Below, piece by piece: positions 1-13,055 of a stretch of DNA of 64,000 bases (its first letter is position 1; each line of letters opens with the position of its first letter). A model generated the notes under the pieces. The model was given only the letters and a program-made list of their open reading frames with translations. It ran no database searches and was not told the DNA's origin. The stretch is from Lactuca virosa (Eukaryota; Streptophyta; Magnoliopsida; Asterales; Asteraceae): NCBI GenBank assembly GCA_928212115.1, contig CAKMRJ010005523.1, forward strand, positions 248,682,451 to 248,746,450, given 5' to 3'. A program made the translations under genes and the position numbers.

Positions 1-3000
1 TAAATTGAAATACAACACATTGCGAATGCTCCTAACAATGATTGTGTCCCTAAGTGCCACTTACTCGATGATTCCTGAAAAGGCATGTAAAACGAGCGTC
101 AACTATAAAATAGTTGGTGAGTATCACAAGTTTAACAAATAATATTGGTTCATGAATTGAAATCAAAGTTTTGATAAAAGTTTCCAATAATAAAAGTAAT
201 AAGTTTGTAAAAAAAAAAGTTCTTTGTCATCATGAGAGTTAAAGTATGTTACCCAAATAAGATGCAACATCATTATTCCTCACGGAAGATAAGTTCGTTA
301 CTCAAACGAGTAAACAAGTTTCATGCTGAAATGAGCAATCAATTTCGTTGCTACAATGAGCAAACAATTTCATTGCTAAAACATGTATATAAGTTTTTAG
401 TAATAAAAGTTCGTTGTTGTAATGAGAAACGAAGTTCATTGCTATAATTAATAACAAGTTTATTGCTATAACGAGAAACGAGTTTGTATGTGTATGAGCA
501 AACAATAAGTCTCAACCAAACCTATGACTGAAGCCCTATCAAGATCTATGCTTATCGTTTCATAGATGAATATGGTATCATGCACTCCAGCAATAGGGCG
601 AGTGAGGAGTTGTCAATTCCTAATAGCGCATCCATAATGACCATTGGCTCAAAGAGTTAATGGTTAGAGATAAGGGAAGGCCTTAGTACGATAAGTTCTC
701 ATGTTTCGTGTTGCATAGACATACATAGAGAGACATAGCAATAAAAATAGCAATCATGTTTGATACAAATCAATTTAAATACAACATTCAAATAATAGTT
801 TCGGGACATTCTTTTCCACCCCAAAACATTAAAACTGAAAATAGGGGACTGCGTGAATACTCACAATATGCATTGAGATGATGTAAATGGTGCCTTGAAC
901 TACGCTCCACTCGTACCACTATCGTTTTCCTACAACGATGTTACACACTAATGAGTCTCTAATCGAAATCTAACACTAGTATACATACTACTACAATAGA
1001 ATTATGGCAATATTGTGTTAAAATTTAATATTGATAAGTTACAAACATTTTTCTGTGGAAATTAAGTTTCAAAGAATCAATTGTTATATAACAATTTAAG
1101 TGGAAAATTTCCATTATTGAAATGTTAATATTTAACATTTTAGAGGTGTTCCAATGATTAAATATTCAAAACTAAATCAATTTAGTTCTAAAATTTCCCA
1201 AACTTTGCATTTCAGTTTTAATTGAAGTCAAAGACCTTAAGATAAATTTTCTTGAATTTTTGATTTGTCTAACTATTTTTCACCATTTAATTCCATGAAT
1301 AATCATAAAATCATGGAAAAATAGTATATCATGAAAAATTCGTATAATTTTTGTGTAACTATTTACATGTACATAATCTAGGAAAAATATAATATGTGTT
1401 TTTCAAAAGTTTAACACAATTTTTCTGATTTTTGTACATTTAAGTGTATTAAATCTTGGGAAAATAGAAGAAAAATAGCATACAGAAGATAAAAATCATC
1501 AAAATTTTTATGTATCATCCTAACATATTATAAGAGTTTCTGGTAAATTTTCATGGATCTTTGGATGAGTAAAACTATTTTTCTTGTTTTTAGTCCATTA
1601 TAAACACAAAAATTCAAGAAAAATAGATATACATTTTCAAAATTCCCCAAAATATTTTTCGGAGAGTCTTAAATATAAGGTACAAGCCGAAGAATAAGAA
1701 ATAATATTTTCACATTCCCTAAAGTGGTTTTCTGATTTATTAGGGCTAAATAAAAAGAAAATTAAAAACCATACGAAACAGTAACAAAAATCGATGAAAC
1801 TTCATGAGAGATGTTTATTAACTTAAAGGGTCATACTAAACAGTAACAAAAATCGATGAAACTTCCAGAATTTATTTACAACTTTAAGTATTTTATATGC
1901 TTTAACACTCGATTTTATTCATATTTTCATGTAAAAATAAAGAAAATATATATTGAGCTGAAAATTTTCAGAATGCAACTTCAAATAATTTAATAATAAT
2001 GAAAAATTGTTTTCTTATTTTTGATGTCGAAAAACATGCCTAAAGGCTCAAACAATTATAGAGAAAACTTGATTCTTGTGATTTTGGTAAAAATTATTGA
2101 TGTTACTTTGAGAATTTTTCCAACATGTTCCAAAGGCCTTTGAATCAAGATATTTTTATAACTCTTAATACATGATGTTAAGTGCTCAATTTTTCCTTGA
2201 TTTTTAGTGATGAATAAGATCTTTGAACATGCAATACAAAACTAGTATTCACAAAAAGGTGCTGATTGAGCAAACAATTTTGTAAAAATTTCAAAAATCG
2301 AAATATTTGAATTTTCCAGTGAGGTCAGATGGGTTTGAAAGCTAACTCAAAATATTATATTTCAGAAAAAGAATCCCGAATTTTGGTTAAGAAATGAGTG
2401 AGATATGATAGTTTAAAGTCAGGTAAAGAAATCTGGCAGATTGCATGCATGGTGATTGGTAGAAAAATGCTTTCATCATTTCTTTGAGTAAATCTTTTGA
2501 AATATTTTAAAGATATCATGATAAACTTATATTCTAGTCATGTTTCCAGAGATCAAAAGATTAAAACTTATCAAAATGTATACATTCATTTATGAACAAA
2601 TTTTGTTTCTCAAAAACTCTTAACTTGAATTTGATGTTTTTAATCCTTAAAATCGATTTTTGCACTAAGATCATGAACGTGCAACCTTGTTTATCATACA
2701 TTCATGGTGTTAAAACACCATCCATGATGTTCTAAAAACCATTTTAACAAAAAGAAACAAGTTTGAAGAAGATGAAGAAGTAGAAGTCGGTTTTTGAAGT
2801 AAAATGCACATGCATGGCTTAAATCATTGTTGTGGATCTTCAAGAGATGTATGTTTCTTTACCTTACATTTATTTGTGGCTTGAAAAACCCTTATGAATC
2901 TCATAATTTCGTGGTTAAGAAGTGTGGTTGTGTTTGGAGAGAAAAAAAATTAGAGAGAAGGTAGAGAGAGTTTTCTAGAGAGAGAAAGAAGAGAGATGTG

Positions 3001-3852
3001 TGTGTGTTGGAGAAGCGAGTGTGAGAGAGAGATAGGGAAGAGAGGGGTCCGAAATTTTGCGTATTAATAACCCTTTCTCCATTCATTTTGTTTTATAAAA
3101 TTTAAGTTATTTTATAAAATATCTAAATTTTAATAAAATGTGCACTAAAATCAAGTTTTTATTCATGAAACCTTGATTTTTGACTTATAAATTAAGGATG
3201 AATGTTAATGACTTAAATTTTTATTTTCCTGATTATATTTCCCTGAATTTAATGTTTTTAAGATAATATTATAAGTTTCATAACTATTTATAAATTCTTG
3301 ATGTTAAACTTTATAAAATTTAAGTTTTAGGGTTTTTAGGGTTTTTGAGAGTTTGTAAAAATTTGGATATCAAAATAAATAGATATTTAAGACTTTAAAT
3401 TTCTTATGGTATTATAACTCTTTTATAGTTATAAATAATGTTTGTAATTTATTTTTATTGGTTTATTGGCATTCTATGTAGTGATTCCGAGATTCAAGCG
3501 AAATTGAGGAATCAAGTATACTAGTCCTAGTCTTCAACTTTGACTTAAGTTTCTATGAGACTTTGATCTAATTTCTACTTCTAGGTCAAGTGCATGATGT
3601 GTGTATATGATTCATGAAAAGGTGTTCGAGTCAAAGAGTGACCCGAATATGGATAGCCTCTACAGTTAAGTAGTTGTAGAATTCACATATCAATGTGAAA
3701 TCTAAGTACATTATCCATTGTTTCTAGTTGCTTCCAAGTTTCTAGTAGGTTATAACTTAGCTTCTAGTTACTAAGTCTATTATGTGTCGTGCCTATATGT
3801 GCAACTAAGTTTATTCAAATCTAGAACCGAATCGAATTTTGACGGTTGTCAC
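1..3852 (-). mobile_element. Z-family long LTR, minus orientation, cut by window start
   Basis: Read on the minus strand, this segment starts TGTGACAACCGTCAAA at 3852 and follows the same order of blocks as the complete LTR at 50899-54832: CT-rich transcribed start (2930-3050 here), long AT-rich body, the block around 540-700, and a splice-acceptor-like end near the window start. Roughly the last 180 bp of the LTR lie outside the window. It interrupts the pol gene of the + strand chromovirus that resumes at 3853. Whether it is a solo LTR or the 5' LTR of a full element cannot be decided, because the flank at its other end is not visible. No convincing protein is encoded; short ORFs here are not shared with the other copy. 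Confidence 0.85.
551..695 (-). repeat. Inverted-repeat block inside Z LTR
   Basis: The outer arms CTTATCGT (551-558) and ACGATAAG (688-695) are complementary. An inner pair, AATGGT-type and ACCATT-type, flanks a short loop near 645-665. The same arrangement occurs in the other Z copy at 54211-54358. It occupies the same relative place in the LTR as the foldback modules of the chromovirus LTRs but has a different loop. Confidence 0.5.
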
Positions 3853-5292
3853 AAATTAGAAGCCTTGAAATCCGAAAATGTGGCGGGTGAAGCCTTAAGA
3901 GGAATGGATAAGAATCTTGAAGTCAAGGAAGACGGAGTTCGTTACCTCATGAATCGGATCTGGACGCTGAAGTCTGGCTGATTCAGAGATGTTGTCATGA
4001 ATGAAGCCCATAAGACTCGATACTCCGTGCATCCCGGTTCAGACAAGATGTATCTGGATCTCAAGAAACTGTATTGGTGGCCAAACATGAAAGCCGAAAT
4101 CGCTACCTATGTAAGTAAGTGTCCGACTTGCGCCAAGGTCAAAGTAGAGTACCAAAAGCCCTCGGGATTTTTACAACAACCTGAAATACCTGAGTGGAGG
4201 TGGGAGCGGATAACCATGGATTTCATAACCAAGTTACCCAAGACAAAGGGTCGACTTGACACCATCTGGGTGATCATCGACAGGTTAACCAAATCCGCAC
4301 ATTTCCTACCAATAAAGGAAACAGACAAGCTGGAGAAACTAACTAGAACATACATCAGGGAGATTGTGCGACTACATGGTGTACCAATATCCATTATCTC
4401 GGACCGAGATAGTAGATTCACCTCGAGGTTCTGGTAGTCACTATAAAAATCTCTAGGAACGAGACTAGACATGAGTACCGCCTACCACCCACAAACCGAC
4501 GGCCAGAGTGAGAGAACCATTCAAACCTTGGAAGATATGCTAAGAGCTTGTGTGACCAATTTTGGTAAGGCATGGGATACCCATTTACCATTGGTCGGGT
4601 TCTCGTACAACAATAGCTACCACACTAGCATCAAGGTTGCTCCATTCGAAGCCCTCTATGGCCGCAAGTGCAGATCACCTCTGTGCTGGGCTGAAGTGGG
4701 TGACACGCAACTAGCTAGAGGACAAGTACCTAACAGCACTCTCACTGGCCCGGAAATCATAAGGGAAACTACCGAGAAGATTGTCCATATTCGAGAACGA
4801 TTAAAGGCTTCAAGAGACAGACAAAAGAGTTATGCGGACAAAAGACGGAAACCCTTGGAATTCCAGGTTGGGGACCGAGTACTATTAAAAGTCTCACCCT
4901 GGAAGGGATTAATACATTTTGGAAAACGTGGGAAACTAAACCCAAGGTATATCAGACCATTTGAGATCCTTTCCAGGATTGGCCCGGTAGCATACAAACT
5001 GCGTTTACCACAGGAACTCAATAACGTACACCCTAGCTTTCATGTGTCAAACTTGAAGAAGTGCATGTCCGATGAGACCCTCGTCATCCCTCTGGACGAA
5101 ATTGAAATTAACGAGAGTCTCCACTTCGTGGCAGATCCGGTAGAAATCATGGATAGGGAAATTAAAAGAACAAAACAAAGTCGCATACCCATTGTGAAGG
5201 TCCCCTGGAATGCCAAGCGAGGACCGGAATACACCTAGGCGCGCGAAGATCAGATGAAACAAAAATACCCGCATCTTTTCCCTAGCCCATAA
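3853..5292 (+). pseudogene. pol: Chromovirus Y0 pol: integrase and chromodomain-type tail, broken
   Basis: The C-terminal part of a gypsy polyprotein, which inserts retroelement cDNA into host chromatin. The zinc-binding HHCC part is visible (NEAHKTRYSVHPG, CPTCAKVK), then the DDE catalytic residues: Asp in MDFITKLPK, Asp in ISDRDSRFTSRFW, Glu in SERTIQTLED. A basic segment and the chromodomain-like tail (EIMDREIKR, IPIVKVPWNAKRGPEYT) follow. The frame is broken: in-frame stops lie near 3979, 4436 and 4444, and another at 5236-5238 replaces the tail's expected Trp. The N-terminal side is cut by the Z LTR at 3852. The other chromovirus copies at 46936-49976 and 58916-62517 give the reference layout. 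It cannot make a functional integrase. Confidence 0.93.
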
Positions 5293-5309
5293 ATACTTAA
5301 TATAGAATT

Positions 5310-5345
5310 AATTTCGGGACGAAATTCTCTCTAACGGGGGGATCA
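5310..5345 (+). other. Pre-PPT hairpin and polypurine tract of Y0
   Basis: AATTTCG-GGA-CGAAATT (5310-5326) is a 7-bp inverted repeat with a 3-nt spacer. It is followed by the purine-rich ACGGGGGGATCA (5334-5345) directly before the 3' LTR. The PPT primes plus-strand cDNA synthesis. The hairpin recurs in the same place in the other chromoviruses of the window. Confidence 0.8.
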
Positions 5346-6078
5346 TGTGACAACCCGATATTTCAAGACAATGTAATATTGTAAAGTCAAGTATTGTAAT
5401 CTACATTTGATATAATAAAGAAGTAGCGTCAAAAATGAAATGTTCAAAAGTCTCAATTGGGATATTTAAAATGATAGATAGTGTAACAAGGTTTTCAGAA
5501 ATATAAAGAACACTAAAATCCGAGTTATAATGAAGAAGTTATGACCAAACAAAGATCTGCAACAAAAACCTGTAAAACAATGTTAAGCATAAAACACGAA
5601 ATTCCAATAAAATACTTTTTAGCCTTAGGTATCAAAATCAAAGTCATAGATATCATTAAACCGTAAACGTACATAAAAAGAACGTCCAAATCTTACTTCG
5701 TATGAGGAAGTTATGATTTTTCTAAGTTTCGGATACAACAGTAGATAGCTAAAAACTCGAAATAGAGATCAAGCGACTTTTAGCCGACACAACCTTAACG
5801 AGAATCGAAGATCCCGACAATAGTAGTACAACGGTAAAAAGACAGAAGAAACGGACGTCAGATGAAGAAGTTATGAATTTTTAACGGACTTTTCCTGTCC
5901 CGGCCTGTTAAAAATATAATATTAAAATTAAAGTCAAAATTAGCCGACAGAGTCTAAATGAATGTTTTAGAGAATAATCTCACCTACACGTGAGTATAAA
6001 GAACGTCGAAATCAGAGTTCGTATGCGAGAGATATGAATTTCTGAAGTTCGGGACACGAAACCCCACAACTGTCAGAA

Positions 6079-6225
6079 CTCACGACGTGAGACTGAAGCT
6101 CACGACGTGAGCTAGTGACTGATGGCTATCATACGTCGAGTCTACGTAAGAGGATAAGATCGAACTCACGGCGTGAGCCACTCCATTCTCACGACGTGAG
6201 CTTCAAAAATGCACCCTATATAAAG
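6079..6225 (+). promoter_or_regulatory. Y0 LTR promoter: four CTCACG-N-CGTGAG palindromes before a TATA box
   Basis: Four copies of a 13-bp palindrome with one central base lie at 6079-6091, 6098-6112 (arms extended to 7 bp), 6165-6177 (central G) and 6188-6200. The TATA box TATATAAAG is at 6217-6225. The last palindrome ends 16 bp upstream of it. This is a likely promoter of the LTR; the palindromes may be binding sites for a dimeric factor, which is inference. Confidence 0.7.
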
Positions 6226-6437
6226 GATGCAAGGGCTCCGAGTTTTGATTGCACATTCACTACTTTCTCTCCTAAATCTCGCACTTCTACCCTCTCGAGA
6301 CTACCCCGACACCCCGGTTTCATATCCAAGCTCCGCCGAAGGTCCGAAACTCCGAGATTTCCGATAAATCGACTTACTTCCGGTCGAAGTGCTGCCCGAG
6401 CAAAACATCGTTTTCTTCAAATCACCACACTTTCCAG

Positions 6438-7317
6438 GTGAGTTCATACCCCTACATTTTCATGTCTTTTCTATGTTTTAGGGGGGAATACAAGTGAAAC
6501 ACAAGAAAAACTTATGTTAAAAATGCAAATCGTTATATATGGTTTCAAATGTTTCATCTAAATTTTGTTATAACTGTTAAACAACATTACTACTAATATT
6601 ACACTTTACATGCAAAGTTGGTAATACACCAAGTTTTATCATTCTAACGGAACACACTTTCGAAAAACTATAATATGTATAGTTTACGAGCTAATCATGA
6701 TATTCTACATACTATAAACATTATAAAGAGGAAATACTTACATTTACAGGAAAAATGGACTTTTTCGTTCATGAAATCTTTTGATACTAAATTTTGTGAG
6801 ACATTTGACTTCACCGTACTTTCAAGTACGCATTTCAAGTCCTGTATTATAAACCAAAATCTCTTGTAGGGAGAGTGTGATACTTGTGTATAGATCTATG
6901 CGGGATTGACAATCCCGCACCTAAACTGTTAGCTACAGTTAGACCGGCAGGTCTGGGGTGACAAACGTCATAACACTCCAACGCCTGAAGAACGTTATTA
7001 CAGGAAGTCTGGGTCAATAGCATGGTTATTAAACTCACATGGAGTATTAAAACATTTTGATTTACGGGGCTATCAAACGCATTAGTGATTATATATACAT
7101 ATATAAATCTACTTATACTACTTTCAGTACAGAAAACACCTACGTATTTCAGTCTTTGGAACTTTTCAAACTACCTCACATATATGGAAAATATTGGATT
7201 TTCTAGAAACAAACGTAGTTATTTTATACAGAAAGGCATACAAATCTAATACAAAAACGCTTATGAACTCACCAACTTAATTGTTGACACTTTTTCAAAA
7301 CTACTTGTATTTCTCAG
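6438..7317 (+). other. Intron-like segment in Y0 LTR leader
   Basis: The donor-like CCAG|GTGAGTTCATA (intron start 6438) lies ~220 bp after the TATA box. The acceptor-like TTGTATTTCTCAG|G ends at 7317, with CTCACCAAC upstream as a possible branch-point region. The same donor, a G-run ~45 nt after it, and the same acceptor context occur in the other chromovirus LTRs. Splicing is inferred, not shown. Confidence 0.5.
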
Positions 7318-7561
7318 GGATTCAGTAATACATGTAAAACCTCAGCTTTTGGAGAAGGGACGCTAATACGTCAGTTATAAAACTTATTAAATCATCATAT
7401 TGTAATTTATTTTGAGAAATGTATTGTATTCAACAATGTAACTTTTAAATTATATTTATGATGGTTGTGTTTACTTTCTTTACAAATATTCAACTGTTAT
7501 GATACTACATGAAGTCATCCACCCCCGAATGTTTCCGCCATTATGGTTTGGGGGTGTGACA

Positions 7562-7707
7562 ATGTCAAAATCCATTTTGTTTGAACCACTGATCAACTAG
7601 CTGACATCTTTACAAAAGCCTTACCGGAAGCAAGCTTTAACAAAATTTTACAAGGCTTAGGAATGATGGAAGCTGAGCCAGTACCGAAATCCTTTTCGCC
7701 TCATTAA
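7562..7707 (+). pseudogene. pol: SIRE-like copia pol, RNase H C-terminus
   Basis: The last ~48 codons of a copia polyprotein. QLADIFTKALPE followed by FNKILQGLGMMEAEPVP is the characteristic end of copia RNase H, the enzyme that removes RNA from the RNA:DNA hybrid. An in-frame TGA sits at 7582-7584 and the normal stop is TAA at 7705-7707. The upstream part is separated by the Y0 insertion and lies outside the window. Confidence 0.88.
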
Positions 7708-9447
7708 AAGTTGGAAAGCGAAATAGAGCGAACGTTCGGTCTATTTCGGGTCCTGATTTTTCGGGAACCGAAATGAACCGAACGCTCGGTCCCTTTCGCC
7801 TCATATCTCATGGAGGACTTTCGGTTGTATCTTTTGTACACTATCTTTTCCAGTAATTTATTTTGTGCTCTTCGTCTCTATTCATAAATATTCAAAAATA
7901 TTTTCATTTTTGTTTTTAATTATTTTTCAGGAAATTCATAAAAATCAAAAATATTTTCCTTTATGTTTTTAATTCTTTTTCAGAAAATTTATAAAATCCA
8001 AAAATATTTTTTTGTTTTGTTTGGTTAAGTTGCTTTTCATTAAAGTCAAAAATTCCAAAAAAAATATATCGGTGAAAGGTATCATCGATCATTCAAATGA
8101 TGGAGCTGGGACAGGTATACATTTCCTTATTTTAGTACTAGCTAAGTGTCCTTAGAAGCATGCTGCTGTATGTTGACCAAAGCCTCAAACACGTCAAGTG
8201 TAGCCTTACTGATTTGATATACACAAATCAAATCTTCCCAATCAGGGTGATAAAATCACTTATGTCATGAGCTACCTTACTCGTCTCATATTGAGTTAAG
8301 AGTTGTCTGCTCGGTCCTTACTATATAGCAGAGGTACCTTCGGTTCTTTAACCATCTCCACACTTTTCTCCATCTATTTTCATTTCATAATCGTAACCCT
8401 TGAGACTCTCAGCGTTTACCACTGAGGTTTATGGTTACACAACGTCTGTGTTAATGATCTTAGTTTCGTTTCACCACGACCTAAGTGAAACCCAAAATTT
8501 AGTACCCAATATGAATTGACGGTGAACAATCAAACGTTCTAGTTTTCACCCTTGAATTAACGAAGTCACTTTTGTGGAATGTCCCCTTAAATCCGTTTTT
8601 CTTTTTGAGAGGTCCTTATGAAAACGTCTATCACCAAGGCTTTTCTTCCCATGGGATCCATTTTAATTTATTTTTTGGGGTTTGTGAAAACTTTATCAAC
8701 AAGCCACTGCAAAATTAACAAACCTACTTGTTTAATAGGCTACATCGGTCTCACAAGTACTTCTTCCACTTTCGGTCTTATGTCAAGAACCAAAGCATGG
8801 ATTGAAGCTCAACCACCATCAATAGCCTTATAATAAAAATATGCCTTTCAATGCTTCTTAACAAGTATTTGATCGTATTTTAACGGGGAACCACACAAGC
8901 ACTTTGAAGTCTCTCTTGACTTTGAATGAAGAGATTCGTGCCCGGGATCCACTGCTTCATGTCATATTTGACATCACTAATATCCCACATATAATTTGTT
9001 TTATTTCTTTATCTTTCACACTATCTTGCACGAAAATCTTTACGATTATTCCAAACTCTTGATTCGGTTGCTAATAAGCTATTTTCAGACATATAGCTTA
9101 GTTCCTTTATGGAGGAGTCGTTTCATTTAAAAGGGAAAGGGTGAGTCAGCATGAATTTGAAACGGTTCAGAAGTGGAAAAGGAGATAAGGATGGAAAGGC
9201 GCGTGAATTTGTAATTGTTCCTAAACCCAGGCCTGATGACGTATATCTGGGGAAACCAAGCTGTCAAATCGCGCTTTTTCAGGCGTCGTTTCAGGAGATC
9301 GTGTCATCATCACAACAAATTCTTTCTCTGTCATGGCCATGGTATAAAAGGGTTTCTCACACCTTCTGTACCTCCTTACTACTTCCAAATTCTCTCACGA
9401 ATACTACAGGAGATTTTCACCTCTTCTTCTTCTTCCTCTCTACAACA
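7708..9447 (+). other. Spacer between SIRE pol and its 3' ORF
   Basis: A 1.7-kb stretch with no supported gene. Near the start (7725-7800) are repeated GAACG(T/C)TCGGT motifs, partly palindromic. Short ORFs such as 8618-8833 have no recognisable content. A strong TATA box close to the downstream ATG suggests the spacer may hold a promoter. Confidence 0.55.
9343..9350 (+). promoter_or_regulatory. TATA box upstream of SIRE 3' ORF
   Basis: TATAAAAG lies 98 bp upstream of the ATG at 9448 and is followed by a pyrimidine-rich stretch up to about 9440. The layout is that of a plant core promoter. The ORF is 1.7 kb beyond the pol stop, so its own transcript is more plausible than readthrough. Unproven. 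Confidence 0.45.
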
Positions 9448-11166
9448 ATGGAGGAATCATCATCCATTCAAGAACAAACCGCTTCCTCATCTCTTATAGC
9501 CATAAAACCCAATCAGAATCTTATCATCGAACTGAATCCATTCGTCTATGATTCATACATGCTTCATGTGGTCGAATGTCTCAAGTATTCTCCACTGGTG
9601 ATTGCTCTTACGCAGGTTGAATATATTCCCATGTCACTGCTCTCACAGGACTATTCATCTGCCATTTGCGACAAATGCAAGGAACGGATATTCTTTGACA
9701 TCTTTAATCACAAGAGCTCTGTCTCAAAGGCTCGCTTTTATTTTCTGCTACATCTTGCTTCAGACGCCTCTGTCATCTCTCCTGATTTCATCAACACTAC
9801 GCAGTTATTTACTATGTTCTATGACATGGGGTACACTTATGTCCTTACCACGGTGACAAACTTCAAGAAGTCTTGCTTACCACCTCAATGGAATGGTCTT
9901 TTCACCCTCATTTTCAAGGGATTAGCCGAAAGGGTTGTTGGGTCTGATGGTGCCAGCAAAGGCTTCATGACCATTCTTTATGGTCTCTATCACGGACTCA
10001 ATCTGGATTATGGCTCCCTCATTTGGTTTCAACTGGTGCAGAGCCTCAATTCATCGACCAGACACTCTGAAATTTCATGTGCACGCTTCTGGACGCTGAT
10101 TACACAAAGAGCCATTGAACATTTTCATATTCCAATCATGGCAGATGCTATGATTTCTTCAATTGCAACTTTCCACACAACAAAAATCATTGTCACTGAT
10201 CCCACAAAGTTCATGTTCATCGGTTCCATTCCTGAATCAATGTACAGGTGTGTTTCAAGCGAAAGCCATGTTATGGCTGATTACAGGAAACTGACACCTA
10301 CAGGGCCAATAGAACTCACTCCAGAAATGCAACGTGCCTTGGAAGCCGTTGACAAACCGGCAAAGAGGGGAAAGAAACCAAAACATAAGAAGAAGGAAGT
10401 TGAAGGTCAATCATCCCAAGTGGCCAGGCCTCCAAAGAGAAAGCAAGATAAAGAATCTTCTCCTGCCCACAAAAAGCGACAGATTAAGAAGATGGCCACG
10501 AAATAGAGGGCAACCTCTTCCAGTAATTCGGAGTATGTTTCATCAGATCAAGATCAACCGAAGTCCCTGAAGCCGAACCAGTTAATCTTGAAAGCTCACC
10601 AAGAGGAAATTCACCTCCTCGGTCCCCAACTCCTGAGGTACATATAACCGAATCTATTCCAACTCCTCCTCCTTCTCCATCTACTACTTTAGTACCAATA
10701 TCAATTGCTCCTCTTCCACCCCTGGTTACTTCGCAACCTACTTCCACTTCAGCAACAACTTCAACTGCTCCAATTCCACCTCATATAGTCCCACAATAAA
10801 CTACCACAACCACTACAACCAAACCTCTGGTTGTTGTCAACGTATCTGATACGGGGGCGACTACTGAAGGTCTTCAAATCCCAGTTACCTCAAAACCTTT
10901 ATCCCCATCTTCCTCAACCGAGTCTGATACAGTTCTTGGCGGAGACGAAATGGAGTTTGACTCTGTTTACTACAACCCATATTGGACTCTCAGTGATGAT
11001 GATGACGAAGATCCTATCACCAAGCGACACCTAAAGGATCTCAACGAGAAGCTTGACAGTTTGTTCACTTCATTGTCTACTTCCTCCCACTCTGCTTACT
11101 CTGATGCGGCTATCAAAGCTTTGATTGAAACTTCTCTTAAAAAGCATGATGAGTCCATCCAAAAGG
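9448..11166 (+). pseudogene. SIRE-like 3' ORF, N-terminal half (env-position protein)
   Basis: This is the start of the long extra ORF that follows pol in this copia type. I chose ATG 9448 (MEESSSIQEQTASSS) because the TATA box lies ~100 bp upstream; the open frame from 9151 appears non-coding. The first ~350 residues form a globular-looking domain ending in a Lys-rich, NLS-like stretch (KRGKKPKHKKKEVEG) and a TAG at 10504-10506. A Pro/Thr/Ser-rich linker follows in shifted frames (10560-10930), then an acidic patch (SDDDDEDP) and the beginning of a coiled-coil-like region up to SIQK. It is cut by LTR X at 11167. Such ORFs have been called env-like from their position. I see no clear signal peptide or membrane anchor, so an envelope role is not supported here. 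Confidence 0.75.
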
Positions 11167-11410
11167 TGTCACACCCCCAAACCAGAATGGCGGAAACGTT
11201 CGGGGGCGAAGGACGTCATGTACAGTATCACAACAATGAATAATAGTAAACAAGCAACAACATCATCCATTGCATTAATAATATAAATTTAATACAAGTG
11301 TGTTCTGTATGGTTTATAAGACACCAAAAATGTAAATCAAAATAAGAGATGAGTCTTGAATGTGCTCCATCTTCTCAAAACCTGGTCATCGGTACCTGTC
11401 TACTGGTGAC

Positions 11411-12784
11411 CTGAGAATACAAGTTATTTTGAAAGCATAGATCAGCATTAAAGTTGGTGAGTTCATAAGTATTTTAGTGTCATTGTTTGTATGAAAGTGT
11501 TTGTAAATGCTTGATGTAAATGTTTGTAAGTGTTTGTAGTAAATGTTTGTATCTCCTACAAAATCCTATATTTTCTACTAAATAGTAGCCTTCTACCAAG
11601 GCCCAAATGTTCTGTATGTTGTTTGTTTGTAAAAGTTTGTATATTTTCCCAAGTATAACTATCATTGTCAAATATAGTTTACATTACCGATTATGTGAGA
11701 AGATCACAATGTGAATGCAATAGGAAATTTAAGATGTACTGTAGTATTATGTATAAGTAACTACCAATGTACTAACTACCTTAAACCAGTTTGTTAATTA
11801 AGTTAAAATGTGATATGATTATAACCATACTTGATTGACTATTAATACACGACGTTCGAGACGTCGAAATGGTATGACATTCGTCACCCGTAGACCTGCA
11901 GGTCCCACTGTAGCTAGCAGCAAGGTGTAGGACGGTCAGTCCCATATAGATCTATACACAAATTCACGCTCTCCTTCTAGGAGACTCTGGTTACAAAACG
12001 TGACACATCAGAGGATTGTCATGCCATGAAGTAGTGGCTCACATTAATGTTATAGTATTCTAGTGTTTGTATAGTATGTTCTAGTGTATTGTATGTTCTC
12101 TCTGTTCTAGTGTATAGTATGCTCTATCTGATTCTCTTTATAGTGTATATTGTTTCTCGTTATAGTATGTACTGTTTCTCGTTATAGTATGTACCGTTTC
12201 TCGTTATAGTATGTTTGAACTGACTCATGTATGAACTGACTCCTATATGTTTCATTATTCTAGAAATAGTAGTAGTGACTTCCTAAACTATACCTATTAT
12301 AGTTTACTAGTAATGTTGTTTGTATTAATGAACATGTTGGTACACCTTTGCTACTCAAAGGTATTGAATTGAATGAAGAATTGTTATATCTATATACATA
12401 CACATAATATATAACTAAGATTCAAATGACCTTCGGACAAACAACCCATACCCTAAGTCCACAACCAAACAAGGAACAGGAAGTAAGGCGAGTTATCAGT
12501 CCTAAGTCCTTTCAATCCTACTTATATAACTATATCTATATAGGCATGATTTTGACAAAATATAAGTTTAAAAGAGTTTGATAAAGAGTTTTGCATATAA
12601 AAGAGTTTGTAAAATGATTTGCAGCAATTTGTTTGAAAGCACAGTGTGAAGTATAAAAAATCCATTTGTTTGATAGTTATTAATCACATGTGATTGATAT
12701 AATAACTATAATGTTTCTACTTGTATTCCCCCCATAAAAGCATTTAAAATCATTTAAAAGGTAAGTTAAGGGTTATGAACTCAC
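11411..12784 (-). other. Intron-like segment of LTR X
   Basis: On the minus strand: donor-like CTGCAG|GTGAGTTCATAACC at 12784 and acceptor-like CTTGTATTCTCAG|GTC at 11411. The G-run (C-run at about 12728-12733 on +) and the foldback module lie inside. Same arrangement as in Y1 and Y4. Confidence 0.45.
12405..12532 (-). repeat. Foldback module in LTR X
   Basis: The outer arms TATATAACTAAG (from 12408) and CCTACTTATATA (to 12528) are near-complementary. The loop core ACAACCAAACAAGGAACAGG is at 12461-12480. The inner stem is weaker than in the internal copies. Confidence 0.65.
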
Positions 12785-13055
12785 CTGCAGTGAGTAACTC
12801 GAATGAAAGATCGATATAGGAAGTTGAGTGTTAATTGAAGTCTTGAGCACCAACGAATCCTATTAACCATATAATGACACATATATGTACATAATTAATG
12901 TATATAACAACTAATCATGATAGGGAACCACCTTAGGGACTAGGAAACACTTAAATTGAAGTGTTACAATCACCATTGATTGCATAAAAGGGGTGTACGG
13001 CCACACATTTGAGCGTACAGCCAAAATGGATGAGTTTCATGAGTGTGCGGCGAGG

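Larger units (their letters stand above)
3853..7561 (+). mobile_element. Chromovirus Y0 (Ty3/gypsy), 3' portion
   Basis: This is the 3' part of a + strand chromovirus: integrase and chromodomain-type tail, a hairpin upstream of the polypurine tract, PPT, and an intact 2216-bp 3' LTR. Its 5' part lies left of the window, beyond the Z LTR inserted into pol at 3853. Its right end (GTGTGACA at 7561) joins the RNase H end of a SIRE-like copia element, so Y0 inserted into that copia pol. The right target-site copy is probably ATGTC (7562-7566); the left copy is outside the window. Confidence 0.88.
5346..7561 (+). repeat. 3' LTR of chromovirus Y0
   Basis: A 2216-bp LTR, starting TGTGACAACCCGATATTTC directly after the PPT and ending GGGGGTGTGACA. 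It contains a palindrome array, a TATA box, a splice-donor-like site, a G-run (6481-6486) followed by AATACAAG, and an acceptor-like site near the 3' end. I did not see the foldback module found in the other chromovirus LTRs. The 5' copy is outside the window, so the LTR pair cannot be compared. Confidence 0.92.

Noticed and set aside
8618..8833. 71-codon ORF in the SIRE spacer
   Set aside because: No motif, no second copy to compare, length expected by chance in AT-rich sequence.
9151..9447. Upstream extension of the SIRE 3' ORF
   Set aside because: Contains the TATA box and shows no conserved protein features; ATG 9448 is the better start.
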